From: Sphingobium sp. SYK-6
Lineage (GTDB): Bacteria; Pseudomonadota; Alphaproteobacteria; Sphingomonadales; Sphingomonadaceae
Assembly (NCBI RefSeq): GCF_000283515.1
Contig: NC_015976.1
Coordinates: 248,001-312,000, forward strand
Reading direction: 5' to 3'
Length of the DNA stretch: 64,000 bases
Shown here: positions 1-8,977 of the stretch, in pieces
Layout of the letters: the number at the start of each line of letters is the position of its first letter
How positions within the stretch are numbered: the first letter of the stretch is position 1
Notes under the pieces: model-generated
The model's database searches: none
What the model was told of the DNA's origin: nothing
Seen by the model: the letters and a program-made list of their open reading frames with translations, nothing else
Position numbers and translations under genes: made by a program

Positions 1-2
1 TC

Positions 3-2507
3 GAGCGCGTGGACGTGCTGACCGGCGGCGCCTCGACCACCTACGGTGCCGACGCCATCTCGGGTGTCGTCAACTTCGTCACGAAGCAGGACTTCACCGG
101 CCTCGAAGCCACCGCTGCCAGCCAGATCACCGAGCGCGGCGACGGCAAGACCTATCGCTTCGACGTGACCACGGGCGTCAGCTTCGACGACGGCCGCGGC
201 AACATCGTCCTCTCCGTCGGCTACCAGCATGCTGATCCGGTCTATCAGGGCCAGCGCAAGATCGGCATGAACACCATCGGTTCCTACACCGGCGCTTCGG
301 CCGGTTCTGGTACCGCGGTTCCCACCCGCTTCAGCGTCCCGGGTTCGGGCACGCTGCAAATCGCGCCCGACGGCCAGTCGCTCGTCGGCACCTATGCGCC
401 GTTCAACTTCGCGCCGGACAACATCTTCCAGACGCCGTTCGAGCGCTACAACATCTACTCGGCTGCTCGCTATGAAGTCGCCGACGGGATCGAAGTCTAT
501 TCGCGCGGCCTATTCACGAAGAACACGGTCGACACGATCATCGCGCCCTCCGGCGCATTCGGTATCGCCGTCGACATTCCGCTGAGCAACCCCTACCTGC
601 CCACTGGCATCCGCAACCAGTTCTGTTCGGCCTTCGACATCTCGGGTGCGGATTGCGCTGCAGCCGCCACCGCGACCGATCCGAGCGATCCGGCCTACCG
701 GGAAGTGACCACGGCCATGTTCCGCCGCGCGGTCGAAGTCGGTCCGCGTATCAGCGAATATTCGAACACCGTGTTCGACTATCGCCTCGGCCTGCGTGCC
801 GGCGTCACGGACTCGATCGATTTCGACGTCTACGGCGCCTATGGCGAGGCCGAGCAGGTCCAGACCATCATGGGCTACACGCTGAACTCGCGCGTGCGTG
901 AATCGCTGCTGGCGACCAACACCACGACCTGCCTCGACGGCACGCGTTCGGACTGCGTTCCCGTCAACTGGTTCGGCGCCACGCCCGGTGGCTTCACCAG
1001 CGAGCAGATCGACTTCCTCACCGGCGAGAGCACGGTGCGCGTCAAGACGTCGCTTACCCAGGCCCACGCCACCCTGTCGGGTGACTTCGGCGTGGCCAGC
1101 CCGCTCGCGGCTGACCCGATCAGCTTCGCCGTCGCCGGCGAGTACCGCAAGTACACGGCGCAGCAGGCATCCGACACGCTGGCAGAGAGCGGCGATCTGG
1201 GCGGCTCCGGCGGCCCGGCTCCGAACATCCGCGGCGCCTTCGACGTCTACGAGGCCATCGGCGAGCTGGTCGTCCCGGTCGTGACGGACAAGCCCTTCTT
1301 CGAAGAGCTGACGATCCAGGCAGGTATCCGCTACTCGAGCTACACGATTGATGCCGTGGGCACGCCGAGCTTCGATACGACGACTTGGAAGGTGCAGGGT
1401 ACCTGGACCCCGACGCCGGGCTTCACGCTCCGCGGCGGTTACTCGCGTGCCGTTCGTGCGCCGAACATCAACGAGCTGTTCGCGCCCGTCAGCACCGGCC
1501 TCACCAGCCTGAGCTCCGATCCGTGCGCCTCGATCAATGACGAAGGCGTGCGCATCTCGCCCGGACCGACGGGTGTTCTGCGTGATGTCTGCCTTGCGCA
1601 GGGTGCAACGCCGGCCAACGTCGACTCGATCAACGTGCCGATCGCCAGCCAGGCCAACCAGACGAGCGGCGGCAACATCAACCTGAAGCCGGAAACGTCG
1701 AACAGCTACACGATCGGCGCGATTTTCCAGCCGGCCGTGCTGTCGGGCTTCTCGGCCACGATCGACTATTACAACATCAAGCTGACCGGCGCGATTTCCA
1801 CGCCGACGCCGGGTGACGCGATGGATGCCTGCTTTGCAGGCAGCAACCTGAGCCCGACGAACCCGGCTTGTACGGTCATCCGTCGCGATCCGCTCACGGG
1901 CGGCCTGAACGGTGATCCGACGACGACGCCGGGCCTCTTCCTGGCTTCGTCGAACCTCGGCGAGCTGGCGACGGACGGCATCGACCTCACGATGAACTAT
2001 CGTCATCAGCTTGGCTTTGCCGATCTGGCCCTGAACTTCGTTGGCAACTGGACGAACAAGTCGACGTTCAAGTCCTCGCCCAGCGCTGTTGCGCTGGACT
2101 GCGTCGGCCTGGTCAGCGCGAACTGCGGCTCGCTCCAGCCCGAACTGCAGTGGTCGCTCCGTACCACGCTGGCGTTCAGCGGTTTCGACGTGTCGTTCCT
2201 GTGGCGCCACATCGACAGCTTCGTGCATGAAGATGCGCCCGACCTCTTCGTCGGCGTGCCCTTCGGCTACACGGAGTCGTTCGACTTCAACCGCATCAAG
2301 GCCTACGACTATTTCGACCTCACGGCGCGGTTCAACATCATGGAGAATCTGTCCCTCACCTTCACGGTGCAGAATCTCTTCGACAAGGATCCGCCGCTCG
2401 TCGGTTCGGACGCTGGTGGCACCGCATGGAACAGCGGCAACACCTTCCCGTCGACCTACGACGCGCTGGGCCGTCGCTACGGCGCCCAGGTCAAGCTGCG
2501 CTTCTGA
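3..2507 (+). CDS. TonB-dependent receptor, 5'-truncated by the window edge
   Basis: Outer-membrane beta-barrel receptor for TonB-driven uptake; the substrate cannot be told from sequence. The frame is open from the first bases, so the signal peptide, TonB box and first part of the plug lie outside the window. What is visible starts in the plug (ERVDVLTGGASTTYGADA, a typical receptor plug motif followed by the SGVVNF segment) and continues through a long barrel rich in alternating aromatic strands. It ends in Leu-Arg-Phe, the C-terminal aromatic expected for BAM-assembled barrels. Cys pairs in extracellular-loop-like stretches and the overall style match receptors that are abundant in sphingomonads. 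A strong terminator follows 25 bases downstream. Receptor identity is firm; the ligand is unknown. Confidence 0.93.
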   Translation, partial: ERVDVLTGGASTTYGADAISGVVNFVTKQDFTGLEATAASQITERGDGKTYRFDVTTGVSFDDGRGNIVLSVGYQHADPVYQGQRKIGMNTIGSYTGASAGSGTAVPTRFSVPGSGTLQIAPDGQSLVGTYAPFNFAPDNIFQTPFERYNIYSAARYEVADGIEVYSRGLFTKNTVDTIIAPSGAFGIAVDIPLSNPYLPTGIRNQFCSAFDISGADCAAAATATDPSDPAYREVTTAMFRRAVEVGPRISEYSNTVFDYRLGLRAGVTDSIDFDVYGAYGEAEQVQTIMGYTLNSRVRESLLATNTTTCLDGTRSDCVPVNWFGATPGGFTSEQIDFLTGESTVRVKTSLTQAHATLSGDFGVASPLAADPISFAVAGEYRKYTAQQASDTLAESGDLGGSGGPAPNIRGAFDVYEAIGELVVPVVTDKPFFEELTIQAGIRYSSYTIDAVGTPSFDTTTWKVQGTWTPTPGFTLRGGYSRAVRAPNINELFAPVSTGLTSLSSDPCASINDEGVRISPGPTGVLRDVCLAQGATPANVDSINVPIASQANQTSGGNINLKPETSNSYTIGAIFQPAVLSGFSATIDYYNIKLTGAISTPTPGDAMDACFAGSNLSPTNPACTVIRRDPLTGGLNGDPTTTPGLFLASSNLGELATDGIDLTMNYRHQLGFADLALNFVGNWTNKSTFKSSPSAVALDCVGLVSANCGSLQPELQWSLRTTLAFSGFDVSFLWRHIDSFVHEDAPDLFVGVPFGYTESFDFNRIKAYDYFDLTARFNIMENLSLTFTVQNLFDKDPPLVGSDAGGTAWNSGNTFPSTYDALGRRYGAQVKLRF

Positions 2508-2531
2508 TCGAAACGCAGAGCGAAACAACGG

Positions 2532-2558
2532 AAAGGCGGGCCTTCGGGTCCGCCTTTT
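2532..2558 (+). terminator. Rho-independent terminator of the TonB receptor gene
   Basis: An 11-bp stem (left arm 2532-2542, right arm 2547-2557, one G-U pair) is closed by a C(TTCG)G tetraloop, one of the most stable RNA loops, and ends in a short T-run. It sits 25 bases after the receptor stop. Confidence 0.85.
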
Positions 2559-2716
2559 CTCTTTGGGCTGAGGAGATCGCCGGAGGACGGCCAGGTGCCG
2601 ATAATGCCGATAGTGGCACGCGGCGATGCGTGGCTAATCCCGGCCTGCGACTGATGGATAACCAGTTGCCTCGGCAGGCTGGAGAAGCGCCGGGAAAGTC
2701 GCCGATGGCCGGAGCG

Positions 2717-3742
2717 TCAGTCCAGTAGTGGCGCCGGCAGGGTCATGGCAATGCCCGCATGATCGGCGACCGCGCGCGCCCAGACCGCCGTCTTCTCGAT
2801 CTCTTCGGCATGCGCCGCAGCGACGGCATCATGCTCCCGGGTGCGGGTTTCGCGATCATAGGCTTCCCCCCATTTGGAATGGCGGGAGAATGTCGCGGCG
2901 ACCGTCTCGCTCAAACGCTGCGGGCCGGGTGTGAGCGCAAACAGATCCATCGCGGCCGCCAGCGCGTCGGTCGGGCGCGCAAGGAAAAGCTGGCTGTCGA
3001 TGGTCCTCACCCGATCCGGCCCGAACCGCGCGCACAGATCATGGAACAGCTTGTGCTGCGCCAGCCAGCCGACGGCGGCGCATTGCAGATCGGTATGGCG
3101 CAGATGATCCTCGCCCGTGAAGCCGAGGTCGATCACGCCATCCTTGAGCTGGCCCACCACGAGCTCGCGCGCCCAGAGTCGGCACCACATGCCTTTCTTG
3201 GCGACGGAAGTGAGGAAGGTATCGAGAGGCGCGACCATGAGCAGCGCGCGCGAGGCCGGCTTAAGCGCCAGCGCTGCGGCGGCCAGGGGATTGAGGATGT
3301 TCGATGGCTTGACGATCACGGCTTCGCCCGGCTCGAACGGCTTGGCCAGCAGCGTCCCCGCATTGTCGAGCAGGCGAGCGATCTCGCGCGGCTCCCCGCC
3401 ACATCGGCGCCATCCCACCACATCCTGAAGAATCAGCGGTTCCTTGAGCGCCATCGAGACGCCCGGCATGTCGAAGGCGCGCGCGGCCAGCGTGGAGCAG
3501 CAGAAGGCGGAGTGAAAGATCCAGTGCAGCGGCGCGGGCGTGGCATTGGCCGCCAGCGCCGCCTGTCGATCGACCTTCTCGACCGTCGCGGCCGGCCCCA
3601 GATATTCGTCGGTCAGGAACACGGCCTTGCCGTGCTCCCCCCGCGTCACCCGGCGATACCAGACCGTGTCGGTGAGCGGATCATGGCGATGGGCCAGCCA
3701 TTCCGGCCTGCCTGCCAGCATTGTCGGATCATCAGCGCCCAT
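2717..3742 (-). CDS. Sulfotransferase-like protein of unknown substrate
   Basis: About 341 residues. The middle shows a Ser/Cys-rich loop (FHSAFCCSTLAARAFD) followed by a segment ending in KEPLILQDV, and later a hydrophobic strand leading to PLDTFLTSVAKKG. This spacing resembles the 5'-phosphosulfate loop and 3'-phosphate motif of PAPS-dependent sulfotransferases, but the match is divergent and was judged by eye. No signal peptide is seen. The ATG at 3742 is preferred because an AGGA lies 8 bases upstream; in-frame ATGs at 3751 and 3796 are alternatives. It is convergent with the TonB receptor and divergent from the Asp/Asn hydroxylase gene. Both are potential protein- or peptide-modifying enzymes, so the trio may be functionally linked; that is inference. 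Confidence 0.6.
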   Translation of the reverse strand: MGADDPTMLAGRPEWLAHRHDPLTDTVWYRRVTRGEHGKAVFLTDEYLGPAATVEKVDRQAALAANATPAPLHWIFHSAFCCSTLAARAFDMPGVSMALKEPLILQDVVGWRRCGGEPREIARLLDNAGTLLAKPFEPGEAVIVKPSNILNPLAAAALALKPASRALLMVAPLDTFLTSVAKKGMWCRLWARELVVGQLKDGVIDLGFTGEDHLRHTDLQCAAVGWLAQHKLFHDLCARFGPDRVRTIDSQLFLARPTDALAAAMDLFALTPGPQRLSETVAATFSRHSKWGEAYDRETRTREHDAVAAAHAEEIEKTAVWARAVADHAGIAMTLPAPLLD

Positions 3743-3881
3743 GCTCACCATCCTGCCATGGCATTCGCAGAGAAAGAACCTCCCTTGCAAACGCATCTTC
3801 GCAGCGAAAGGCCTGAGTGCCGACCGCGTCGGACGGCTCTAATAAGCTGTGCCAAAGCTGGCAAGGAAGGCGGGCGGCCTC

Positions 3882-3910
3882 TTGCACCTGCACAATCTCT
3901 ATCATAGGAT
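3882..3910 (+). promoter_or_regulatory. Candidate sigma-70 promoter for the TPR/hydroxylase gene
   Basis: TTGCAC (3882-3887) and TAGGAT (3905-3910) are separated by 17 bases. Transcription would begin near 3917, which favours the GTG start at 3942 over the upstream in-frame ATG at 3849. Confidence 0.4.
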
Positions 3911-3941
3911 AAACCATGATTTTCCGCACCAGCCGACATCC

Positions 3942-5222
3942 GTGAGCGATCGGCAGACAGAGCAACTTCTCGCGCAGGCGATGCAGGCCGCAAGGCGCGG
4001 CGATGGCGCGGCGCAGCTTGCCTTTCTGGATCGGGCCTGTGCCACTGCCCCTCGCGATCCGCTGGTGCTCAACAGCCGCGGGATGCTGCATCTCCAGCGA
4101 CAGGAATATGCCGAAGCGGCTGACATGTTCGCACGTGCAGCAAAGGAAGATCCCACGGCGCCGGCGCTCTGGATGAACCTCGCCAAGGCCCAGCGGCTGA
4201 TGGGCGATGACGAAGGCGAGCGAAAAAGCCTGGAACAGGTACTCTCCCTCGACAGGCGCGATTTCCTGGGCCAGCTACGCATGGCCGAGCTGCATCAAAG
4301 GCTGGGCGAGACGCAGCAGGCATTGCAGGCCTGGCATGCCGTCCTTCAACTGGCGGCCGGCACTGCCCAGATCGCGCCGGAGCTGCGCCCCGTGCTGGAT
4401 CAGGCCCGCGCCTGGATCGCACGCGAGCAAGCCCGGGTGGGAGAGGCCGTCGCAGCGGCGACGGATCCGTACATTGCGCCCCTCTCCCAGCGAGATGCGC
4501 GCCGGACCCGCGCCTTCATCGATCATGCGCTCGGGCGGCGGCGCATCTATACGAACGAATGTGCCGGCGTCTGCTATCCATTCCTGCCGGCGGACGAGTT
4601 CTTCGACAGGGAGCATTTTCCCTGGATGGCGGCCCTTGAGGCGCAGACCAACGTTATTCGGGAGGAGTTGTTGGGGATCATCGCCGATCCCGGCGACGCG
4701 CTGCGTCCCTATATCCGCCTCGACGAGGGTTCGCCGCAGTCCAAATGGACCCCGCTCGACCGTTCGCTGGATTGGGGCGCCTGCTTCCTGTGGGAATATG
4801 GCGCGCCCAATGCGCCGGTGCTGGAGCGATGCCCCGCCACCGCCGAGGCGCTGCGCGCGATCCCGCGCGCGGATATTCCCGGCCGTGGACCGACTGCCTT
4901 CTTCTCGCTGCTGCGCCCGCGCAAGCGCATTCCGCCGCACACGGGCGTGACCAACACGCGCACCATCGTGCACCTGCCGCTCGTCGTGCCTCCTGGCTGC
5001 GCCTTCCGGGTGGGCGGCGAGACACGGCCCTGGCGCGTGGGCGAAGCCTTCGCCTTCGACGACACGATCGAGCATGAAGCATGGAACGACAGCGACGCCT
5101 TGCGCGCCGTGCTGATCTTCGATGTCTGGAACCCCCATCTTTCCCTCGAAGAAAGGGACGTCATCGCGCGCTATTTCCGTGCGGCCGACGCGAGCGGGGG
5201 CGGCGGGGGCGGACCGATCTGA
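3942..5222 (+). CDS. TPR-containing aspartyl/asparaginyl beta-hydroxylase family protein
   Basis: About 426 residues. The N-terminal half is helical with tetratricopeptide-like repeats (for example the stretch with LNSRGMLHLQRQEYAEAADMF). The C-terminal half is a 2-oxoglutarate/Fe(II) oxygenase of the aspartyl/asparaginyl beta-hydroxylase type: PHTGVTNTR (His near residue 333 of this start) and FDDTIEHEAWN (His near 378), then FDVWNP. Family members use the two His as iron ligands. No signal peptide is visible, so it probably acts on a cytoplasmic protein or peptide. The start is placed at GTG 3942 because a promoter-like element lies just before it and an upstream in-frame ATG would extend into low-complexity sequence. 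A Gly-rich tail ends the protein. The substrate is unknown. Confidence 0.82.
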   Translation: MSDRQTEQLLAQAMQAARRGDGAAQLAFLDRACATAPRDPLVLNSRGMLHLQRQEYAEAADMFARAAKEDPTAPALWMNLAKAQRLMGDDEGERKSLEQVLSLDRRDFLGQLRMAELHQRLGETQQALQAWHAVLQLAAGTAQIAPELRPVLDQARAWIAREQARVGEAVAAATDPYIAPLSQRDARRTRAFIDHALGRRRIYTNECAGVCYPFLPADEFFDREHFPWMAALEAQTNVIREELLGIIADPGDALRPYIRLDEGSPQSKWTPLDRSLDWGACFLWEYGAPNAPVLERCPATAEALRAIPRADIPGRGPTAFFSLLRPRKRIPPHTGVTNTRTIVHLPLVVPPGCAFRVGGETRPWRVGEAFAFDDTIEHEAWNDSDALRAVLIFDVWNPHLSLEERDVIARYFRAADASGGGGGGPI

Positions 5223-5301
5223 CAAAAGGGCATTTACGCGATCGTCACACGATGCGACGATCAAGAAACAGAGACATCAAACCAAAGAAAGGGATCCTCT
5301 C

Positions 5302-5592
5302 GTGCATATGCTTCTCCTGAGCGCGATCGCGCTGAGCACCTCTCCCGCGCCGTCCGCCTTTGCCGATGCCGATGTCATCGCGGCAGAAGAAAAGCTCCCG
5401 CGTGATCATCCCCAGGCGATCCGCTGCAAGCGGCTCTCCGTGACCGGATCGCTGGCCCGGCGCGAACGCATCTGCAAGACGAACGCCGAGTGGCTCGCCA
5501 TCCGCGAGCAGCAGCAGGATGATGCACGCGATCTGGTCGTTCGCTCGCGGGCCGGCATCGATTGCGGCGCGCCGGGCGGCGCCGGCTGCTGA
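5302..5592 (+). CDS. Small secreted Cys-containing protein, tandem paralogue A
   Basis: 96 residues with an N-terminal hydrophobic signal sequence (LLLSAIALSTSPAPSAFA). The mature part holds KLPRDHPQAIRCKR, VTGSLARRER and ICKTNAEWL. It is a clear paralogue of the gene at 5716-5991: 40 of 53 residues are identical over the aligned core. Each core has two Cys that could form a disulfide in the periplasm; this copy has two more Cys in a Gly-rich tail (IDCGAPGGAGC). The GTG at 5302 is preferred because AAAGGGA lies about 8 bases upstream; ATG 5308 is the alternative. I do not recognise a named family. Coding potential is supported by the conservation between the two copies at protein level. Confidence 0.75.
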   Translation: MHMLLLSAIALSTSPAPSAFADADVIAAEEKLPRDHPQAIRCKRLSVTGSLARRERICKTNAEWLAIREQQQDDARDLVVRSRAGIDCGAPGGAGC

Positions 5593-5610
5593 GCCACCCG
5601 CCCTCATGAT

Positions 5611-5644
5611 GTTGCCGCAGCGAACCATTGTGCGCTGCGGCAAC
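5611..5644 (+). terminator. Inverted repeat / probable terminator between the two paralogues
   Basis: A perfect 12-bp inverted repeat (5611-5622 and 5633-5644) surrounds a 10-base loop. It starts 18 bases after the stop of the first paralogue. The T-run after it is interrupted, so termination is likely but not certain. Confidence 0.65.
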
Positions 5645-5673
5645 TTGTCTTCGCGTTCTGTTTTTGGCATATT
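5645..5673 (+). promoter_or_regulatory. Weak candidate promoter for the second paralogue
   Basis: TTGTCT (5645-5650), 17 bases, CATATT (5668-5673). It lies directly after the inverted repeat, which would let the second copy be transcribed on its own. The matches to consensus are modest. Confidence 0.3.
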
Positions 5674-5715
5674 CACCTCATCTGCGGCTTATCCGCCTGC
5701 CTGAGGATGTGCTTC

Positions 5716-5991
5716 ATGCGTCTTGCGCTCATTGCTCTTCTCCTTGCGACTCCGGCGGTGCCCGCCATGGCCCAGGCCCAGCCGGACTCGGCCGAGCCCG
5801 CCAAGCTTCCCAAGGATCATCCCGACGCTGTGCGCTGCCGTCGGCTCGAGGTCACCGGATCGCTCGTGCGCAAGCAGCGCGTCTGCAAGACCAATGCCGA
5901 GTGGCTTGCAAGCCGCGAACAGCAGCAGGGCGATGCGGATGATCTGGTGACGCGCAGCCGCGGCATGGGCGCGGGCATGGTCGGCGGCTGA
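5716..5991 (+). CDS. Small secreted Cys-containing protein, tandem paralogue B
   Basis: 91 residues. A signal peptide (MRLALIALLLATPAVPAMAQA, cleavage expected after AMA or AQA) is followed by the same core as its neighbour: KLPKDHPDAVRCRR, VTGSLVRKQR, VCKTNAEWLASREQQQ. Two Cys are conserved with the upstream copy. The ATG at 5716 is chosen because GAGG at 5703-5706 lies 9 bases upstream; the in-frame ATG at 5707 abuts the same site. The tail is Gly/Met rich and lacks the extra Cys pair of paralogue A. Function is unknown; a periplasmic location is inferred. Confidence 0.78.
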   Translation: MRLALIALLLATPAVPAMAQAQPDSAEPAKLPKDHPDAVRCRRLEVTGSLVRKQRVCKTNAEWLASREQQQGDADDLVTRSRGMGAGMVGG

Positions 5992-6057
5992 ACGCCGACA
6001 TGACTTTGCCGGATTGCCCGGCCAGAACCTGATGCTCCGGCACCAGGGGACATGAAG

Positions 6058-6100
6058 CGCGAAAAGGCGGCGACCCTTTCATGGGCGCCGCCTTTTCGCG
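6058..6100. terminator. Bidirectional terminator between the secreted paralogue and clpB
   Basis: A 15-bp perfect stem (6058-6072 with 6086-6100) carries A and T tracts inside its arms, so it can work on both strands. CCC/GGG extends it inward past one bulged A. It lies between convergent genes. Confidence 0.75.
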
Positions 6101-6200
6101 TCAGGCCTGTTCAGTCATCGGATCGGGCCGCCGCAGGGCGCAAAGACACGAGTCGGGAGGAGAGCATCGCCGTTGAACCGGCGACGCCCCCTCTGGCTGA

Positions 6201-8780
6201 TCAGGTCACCTTCAGGCTAAGGCCGCCGTCCCCTTCATCGACATGGACCGTCGCGCCATCCGGCACTTCGCCGCGCAGGATGAGATCGGCCAGCGGATCC
6301 TGGAGATAGCGCTGCACCGCCCGCTTGAGCGGCCGCGCGCCATAGACCGGATCATAGCCCACCCGGCCCAGCCAGGCCCGCGCGGCATCCGTGAGGTCGA
6401 GCGTGACCTTGCGGTCCTTGAGCAGCCGCCCGACGCGGCCGACCTGGATGTCTACGATCGGCCCCATATGTTCGGCACCGAGGCGATGGAACAGCACGAT
6501 CTCGTCGAGCCGGTTCAGGAACTCGGGCCGGAAATGGGCCCGCACCACATCCATCACCTGATCCTCGACCTTCTCGACGGGTTCATCGTCGGCAAGGCTG
6601 GCGATGAACTGGCTGCCGAGATTGGAGGTCAGCACGATGATGGTGTTGGTGAAATCCACCGTGCGCCCCTGCCCGTCGGTCAGACGGCCATCGTCGAGCA
6701 CCTGGAGGAGCACGTTGAACACGTCGGCATGCGCCTTCTCCACTTCGTCGAACAGCACGACCTGATAGGGCCGGCGCCGCACCGCCTCGGTGAGCACGCC
6801 GCCTTCCTCATAGCCGACATAGCCCGGAGGGGCACCGATCAGCCGCGCGACGCTGTGCTTCTCCATGAACTCGCTCATGTCGATGCGGACCATCGCGTTG
6901 TCATCGTCGAACAGGAAGCCGGCGAGCGCCTTGGTCAGCTCCGTCTTGCCGACGCCCGTGGGGCCGAGGAAGAGGAAGCTGCCGAGCGGCCGGTTGGGGT
7001 CCTGCAGGCCGGCCCGCGAGCGGCGCACGGCGGTGGAGACGGCCTTCACTGCGTCGGCCTGACCGATCACGCGCTTGCCCAGCTCGGCTTCCATGGCGAG
7101 CAGCTTCTCGCGCTCGCCTTCCATCATCCTGTCGACGGGAATGCCGGTCCAGCGGGAGACGACGCTCGCGATATCCTCGCTCGTCACTTCCTCCCGCAGC
7201 ATCGCGCCCTGGGATGCGGACTGCGCCTCGGCGAGCTGCTTCTCCAGCCCGGGGATGGTGCCATATTGCAGCTCGCCCGCCTTGGCATATTCGCCATTGC
7301 GCTGCGCCTGCTCCAGCGCGATGCGCGCCGCGTCGAGCTGCTCCTTGAGCTTGGCCTCGCCGGCGATCTTGTCCTTCTCCGCCTGCCAGCGCTGCGTCAG
7401 CTCGGCCGACTGCTGCTCGAGATTGGCGAGATCCTCCTCCAGCGCGGCAAGGCGATCCTTGCTGGGCTGGTCGCTTTCCTTCTTGAGCGCCTCGCGTTCG
7501 ATCTGGAGCTGCATGATGCGCCGGTCGAGATTCTCGATCTCCTCGGGCTTGCTCTCCACTTCCATGCGGATGCGGCTCGCGGCCTCGTCCATGAGGTCGA
7601 TCGCCTTGTCCGGCAGGAAGCGGTCGGTGATGTAGCGGTTCGATAGCGTCGCGGCCGAGACGATGGCCGCGTCCGCGATCCGCACACCGTGGTGCGTCTC
7701 ATATTTGTCCTTGATGCCGCGCAGGATGGAGATGGTATCCTCCACTGTCGGCTCACCGACGAACACGGGCTGGAAGCGCCGCTGGAGCGCCGGGTCCTTC
7801 TCGACATATTTGCGATATTCATCGAGCGTGGTCGCGCCGATGCAATGCAGCTCGCCGCGTGCGAGAGCGGGCTTCAGCAGGTTGGAGGCGTCCATCGCGC
7901 CTTCGCTCTTGCCCGCGCCGATCAGCGTGTGCATCTCGTCGACGAACAGGATGATGTCGCCCTCGCCGGCCTTCACTTCGTCGAGCACGCCCTTCAGCCG
8001 CTCCTCGAACTCACCGCGATATTTAGCGCCCGCAATCAGGCTGCCCATGTCGAGCGCCATCAGCGTGCGGCCCTTGAGCGTATCGGGCACGTCGCCATTG
8101 GCGATGCGCAGCGCAAGTCCTTCCGCGATGGCGGTCTTGCCGACGCCGGGTTCGCCAATCAGCACCGGATTGTTCTTGGTACGCCGGGCAAGGATCTGGA
8201 TGGTGCGACGGATCTCTTCGTCACGGCCGATCACCGGATCGAGTTTGCCCTCCCGCGCCGCCTCGGTCAGGTCGCGGGCGAACTTCTTGAGCGCGTCATA
8301 GCGGTCCTCGGCGGACGCTGTGTCCGCTGTCTTGCCCTTGCGCAGCTCATTGATCGCGGCATTGAGCGCATCGGCTTTCACGCCCGCCGCCTGCAGCGCC
8401 TTGCCAGCGCTGGTGTTGAGGCTGAGCGCCAGGGCGAGCAGCAGCCGCTCGACGGTAACGTAGCTGTCCCCCGCCTTCTGCGCGACCTGCTCGGCCTGAT
8501 CGAGCACGCGCACCGAATCATTGTTGAGGCCGGGCGCCTGCTGGGCGCCGCCACCGGACACGGCGGGAATCTTCGAGAGGGCGAGGTCTGTCTCGCTGAG
8601 CGCGCGCTGCGCGTCACCACCCGCTGCGCGGATGAGCCCGCTCGCCATGCCCTGCTCGTCTTCGAGCAGCGCCTTGAGAAGATGGTCCGGCGCGATCTGC
8701 TGATGGTTCATGCGGATCGCCACGGTCTGCGCGCTCTGGAGGAAGCCCTTGGCGCGGTCAGTGAATTTTTCGAGGTTCAT
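6201..8780 (-). CDS. clpB: ATP-dependent disaggregase ClpB
   Basis: Cytoplasmic Hsp100 chaperone that extracts proteins from aggregates with DnaK. The 859 residues match the normal family length. Order: double Clp_N repeat (about 1-145), first AAA+ module with Walker A GEPGVGKT at 209-216 and VDEMHTL in Walker B, coiled-coil M domain rich in Glu/Gln/Lys, second AAA+ module with [13 protein letters not shown] and the C-terminal ClpB small domain. The start [10 protein letters not shown] at 8780 has GGGAGAG just upstream; a longer in-frame start at 8828 would begin upstream of the predicted promoter's transcription start. A sigma-32-like promoter precedes it. No partner gene is adjacent. Confidence 0.97.
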   Translation of the reverse strand: MNLEKFTDRAKGFLQSAQTVAIRMNHQQIAPDHLLKALLEDEQGMASGLIRAAGGDAQRALSETDLALSKIPAVSGGGAQQAPGLNNDSVRVLDQAEQVAQKAGDSYVTVERLLLALALSLNTSAGKALQAAGVKADALNAAINELRKGKTADTASAEDRYDALKKFARDLTEAAREGKLDPVIGRDEEIRRTIQILARRTKNNPVLIGEPGVGKTAIAEGLALRIANGDVPDTLKGRTLMALDMGSLIAGAKYRGEFEERLKGVLDEVKAGEGDIILFVDEMHTLIGAGKSEGAMDASNLLKPALARGELHCIGATTLDEYRKYVEKDPALQRRFQPVFVGEPTVEDTISILRGIKDKYETHHGVRIADAAIVSAATLSNRYITDRFLPDKAIDLMDEAASRIRMEVESKPEEIENLDRRIMQLQIEREALKKESDQPSKDRLAALEEDLANLEQQSAELTQRWQAEKDKIAGEAKLKEQLDAARIALEQAQRNGEYAKAGELQYGTIPGLEKQLAEAQSASQGAMLREEVTSEDIASVVSRWTGIPVDRMMEGEREKLLAMEAELGKRVIGQADAVKAVSTAVRRSRAGLQDPNRPLGSFLFLGPTGVGKTELTKALAGFLFDDDNAMVRIDMSEFMEKHSVARLIGAPPGYVGYEEGGVLTEAVRRRPYQVVLFDEVEKAHADVFNVLLQVLDDGRLTDGQGRTVDFTNTIIVLTSNLGSQFIASLADDEPVEKVEDQVMDVVRAHFRPEFLNRLDEIVLFHRLGAEHMGPIVDIQVGRVGRLLKDRKVTLDLTDAARAWLGRVGYDPVYGARPLKRAVQRYLQDPLADLILRGEVPDGATVHVDEGDGGLSLKVT

Positions 8781-8803
8781 GGTCTCTCCCTTCGCGGCCT
8801 TCC

Positions 8804-8831
8804 AGATAGTGTTGCTGATGTGCAACACAAG
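8804..8831 (-). promoter_or_regulatory. Candidate heat-shock (RpoH) promoter of clpB with embedded inverted repeat
   Basis: Reading on the minus strand, CTTG (8831-8828) is 17 bases from ACTATCT (8810-8804). Alphaproteobacterial RpoH promoters are described as CTTG, 17-18 bases, CYTATNT, so six of seven -10 positions fit. Transcription would start near 8797, about 17 bases before the clpB ATG. A 7-bp inverted repeat (GTGTTGC 8809-8815, GCAACAC 8822-8828) fills the spacer. Confidence 0.5.
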
Positions 8832-8977
8832 GGTGCAGGCATGGGAATCTTAGTCCGCGCAGTGCCCCGCTCCCGTCCTCGAGGGGGACACTGCCCGGCC
8901 GCATGTGGGCGCGCCTTGACGCGAGTCAACCACAAGAGGAGCGCGCGGCGAGCACGAAGCCCGCCACGCGAGACTTA

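Noticed and set aside
510..2528. Long minus-strand open frame antisense to the TonB receptor
   Set aside because: Its translation is Arg/Ala-rich without domains, as expected for the shadow of a GC-rich coding sequence.
8859..8894. Hairpin GCAGTG...CACTGC upstream of clpB, considered as a terminator of the M17 gene
   Set aside because: It is on the upstream side of clpB and not downstream-adjacent to the M17 stop in the right orientation, and it lacks a T-run.
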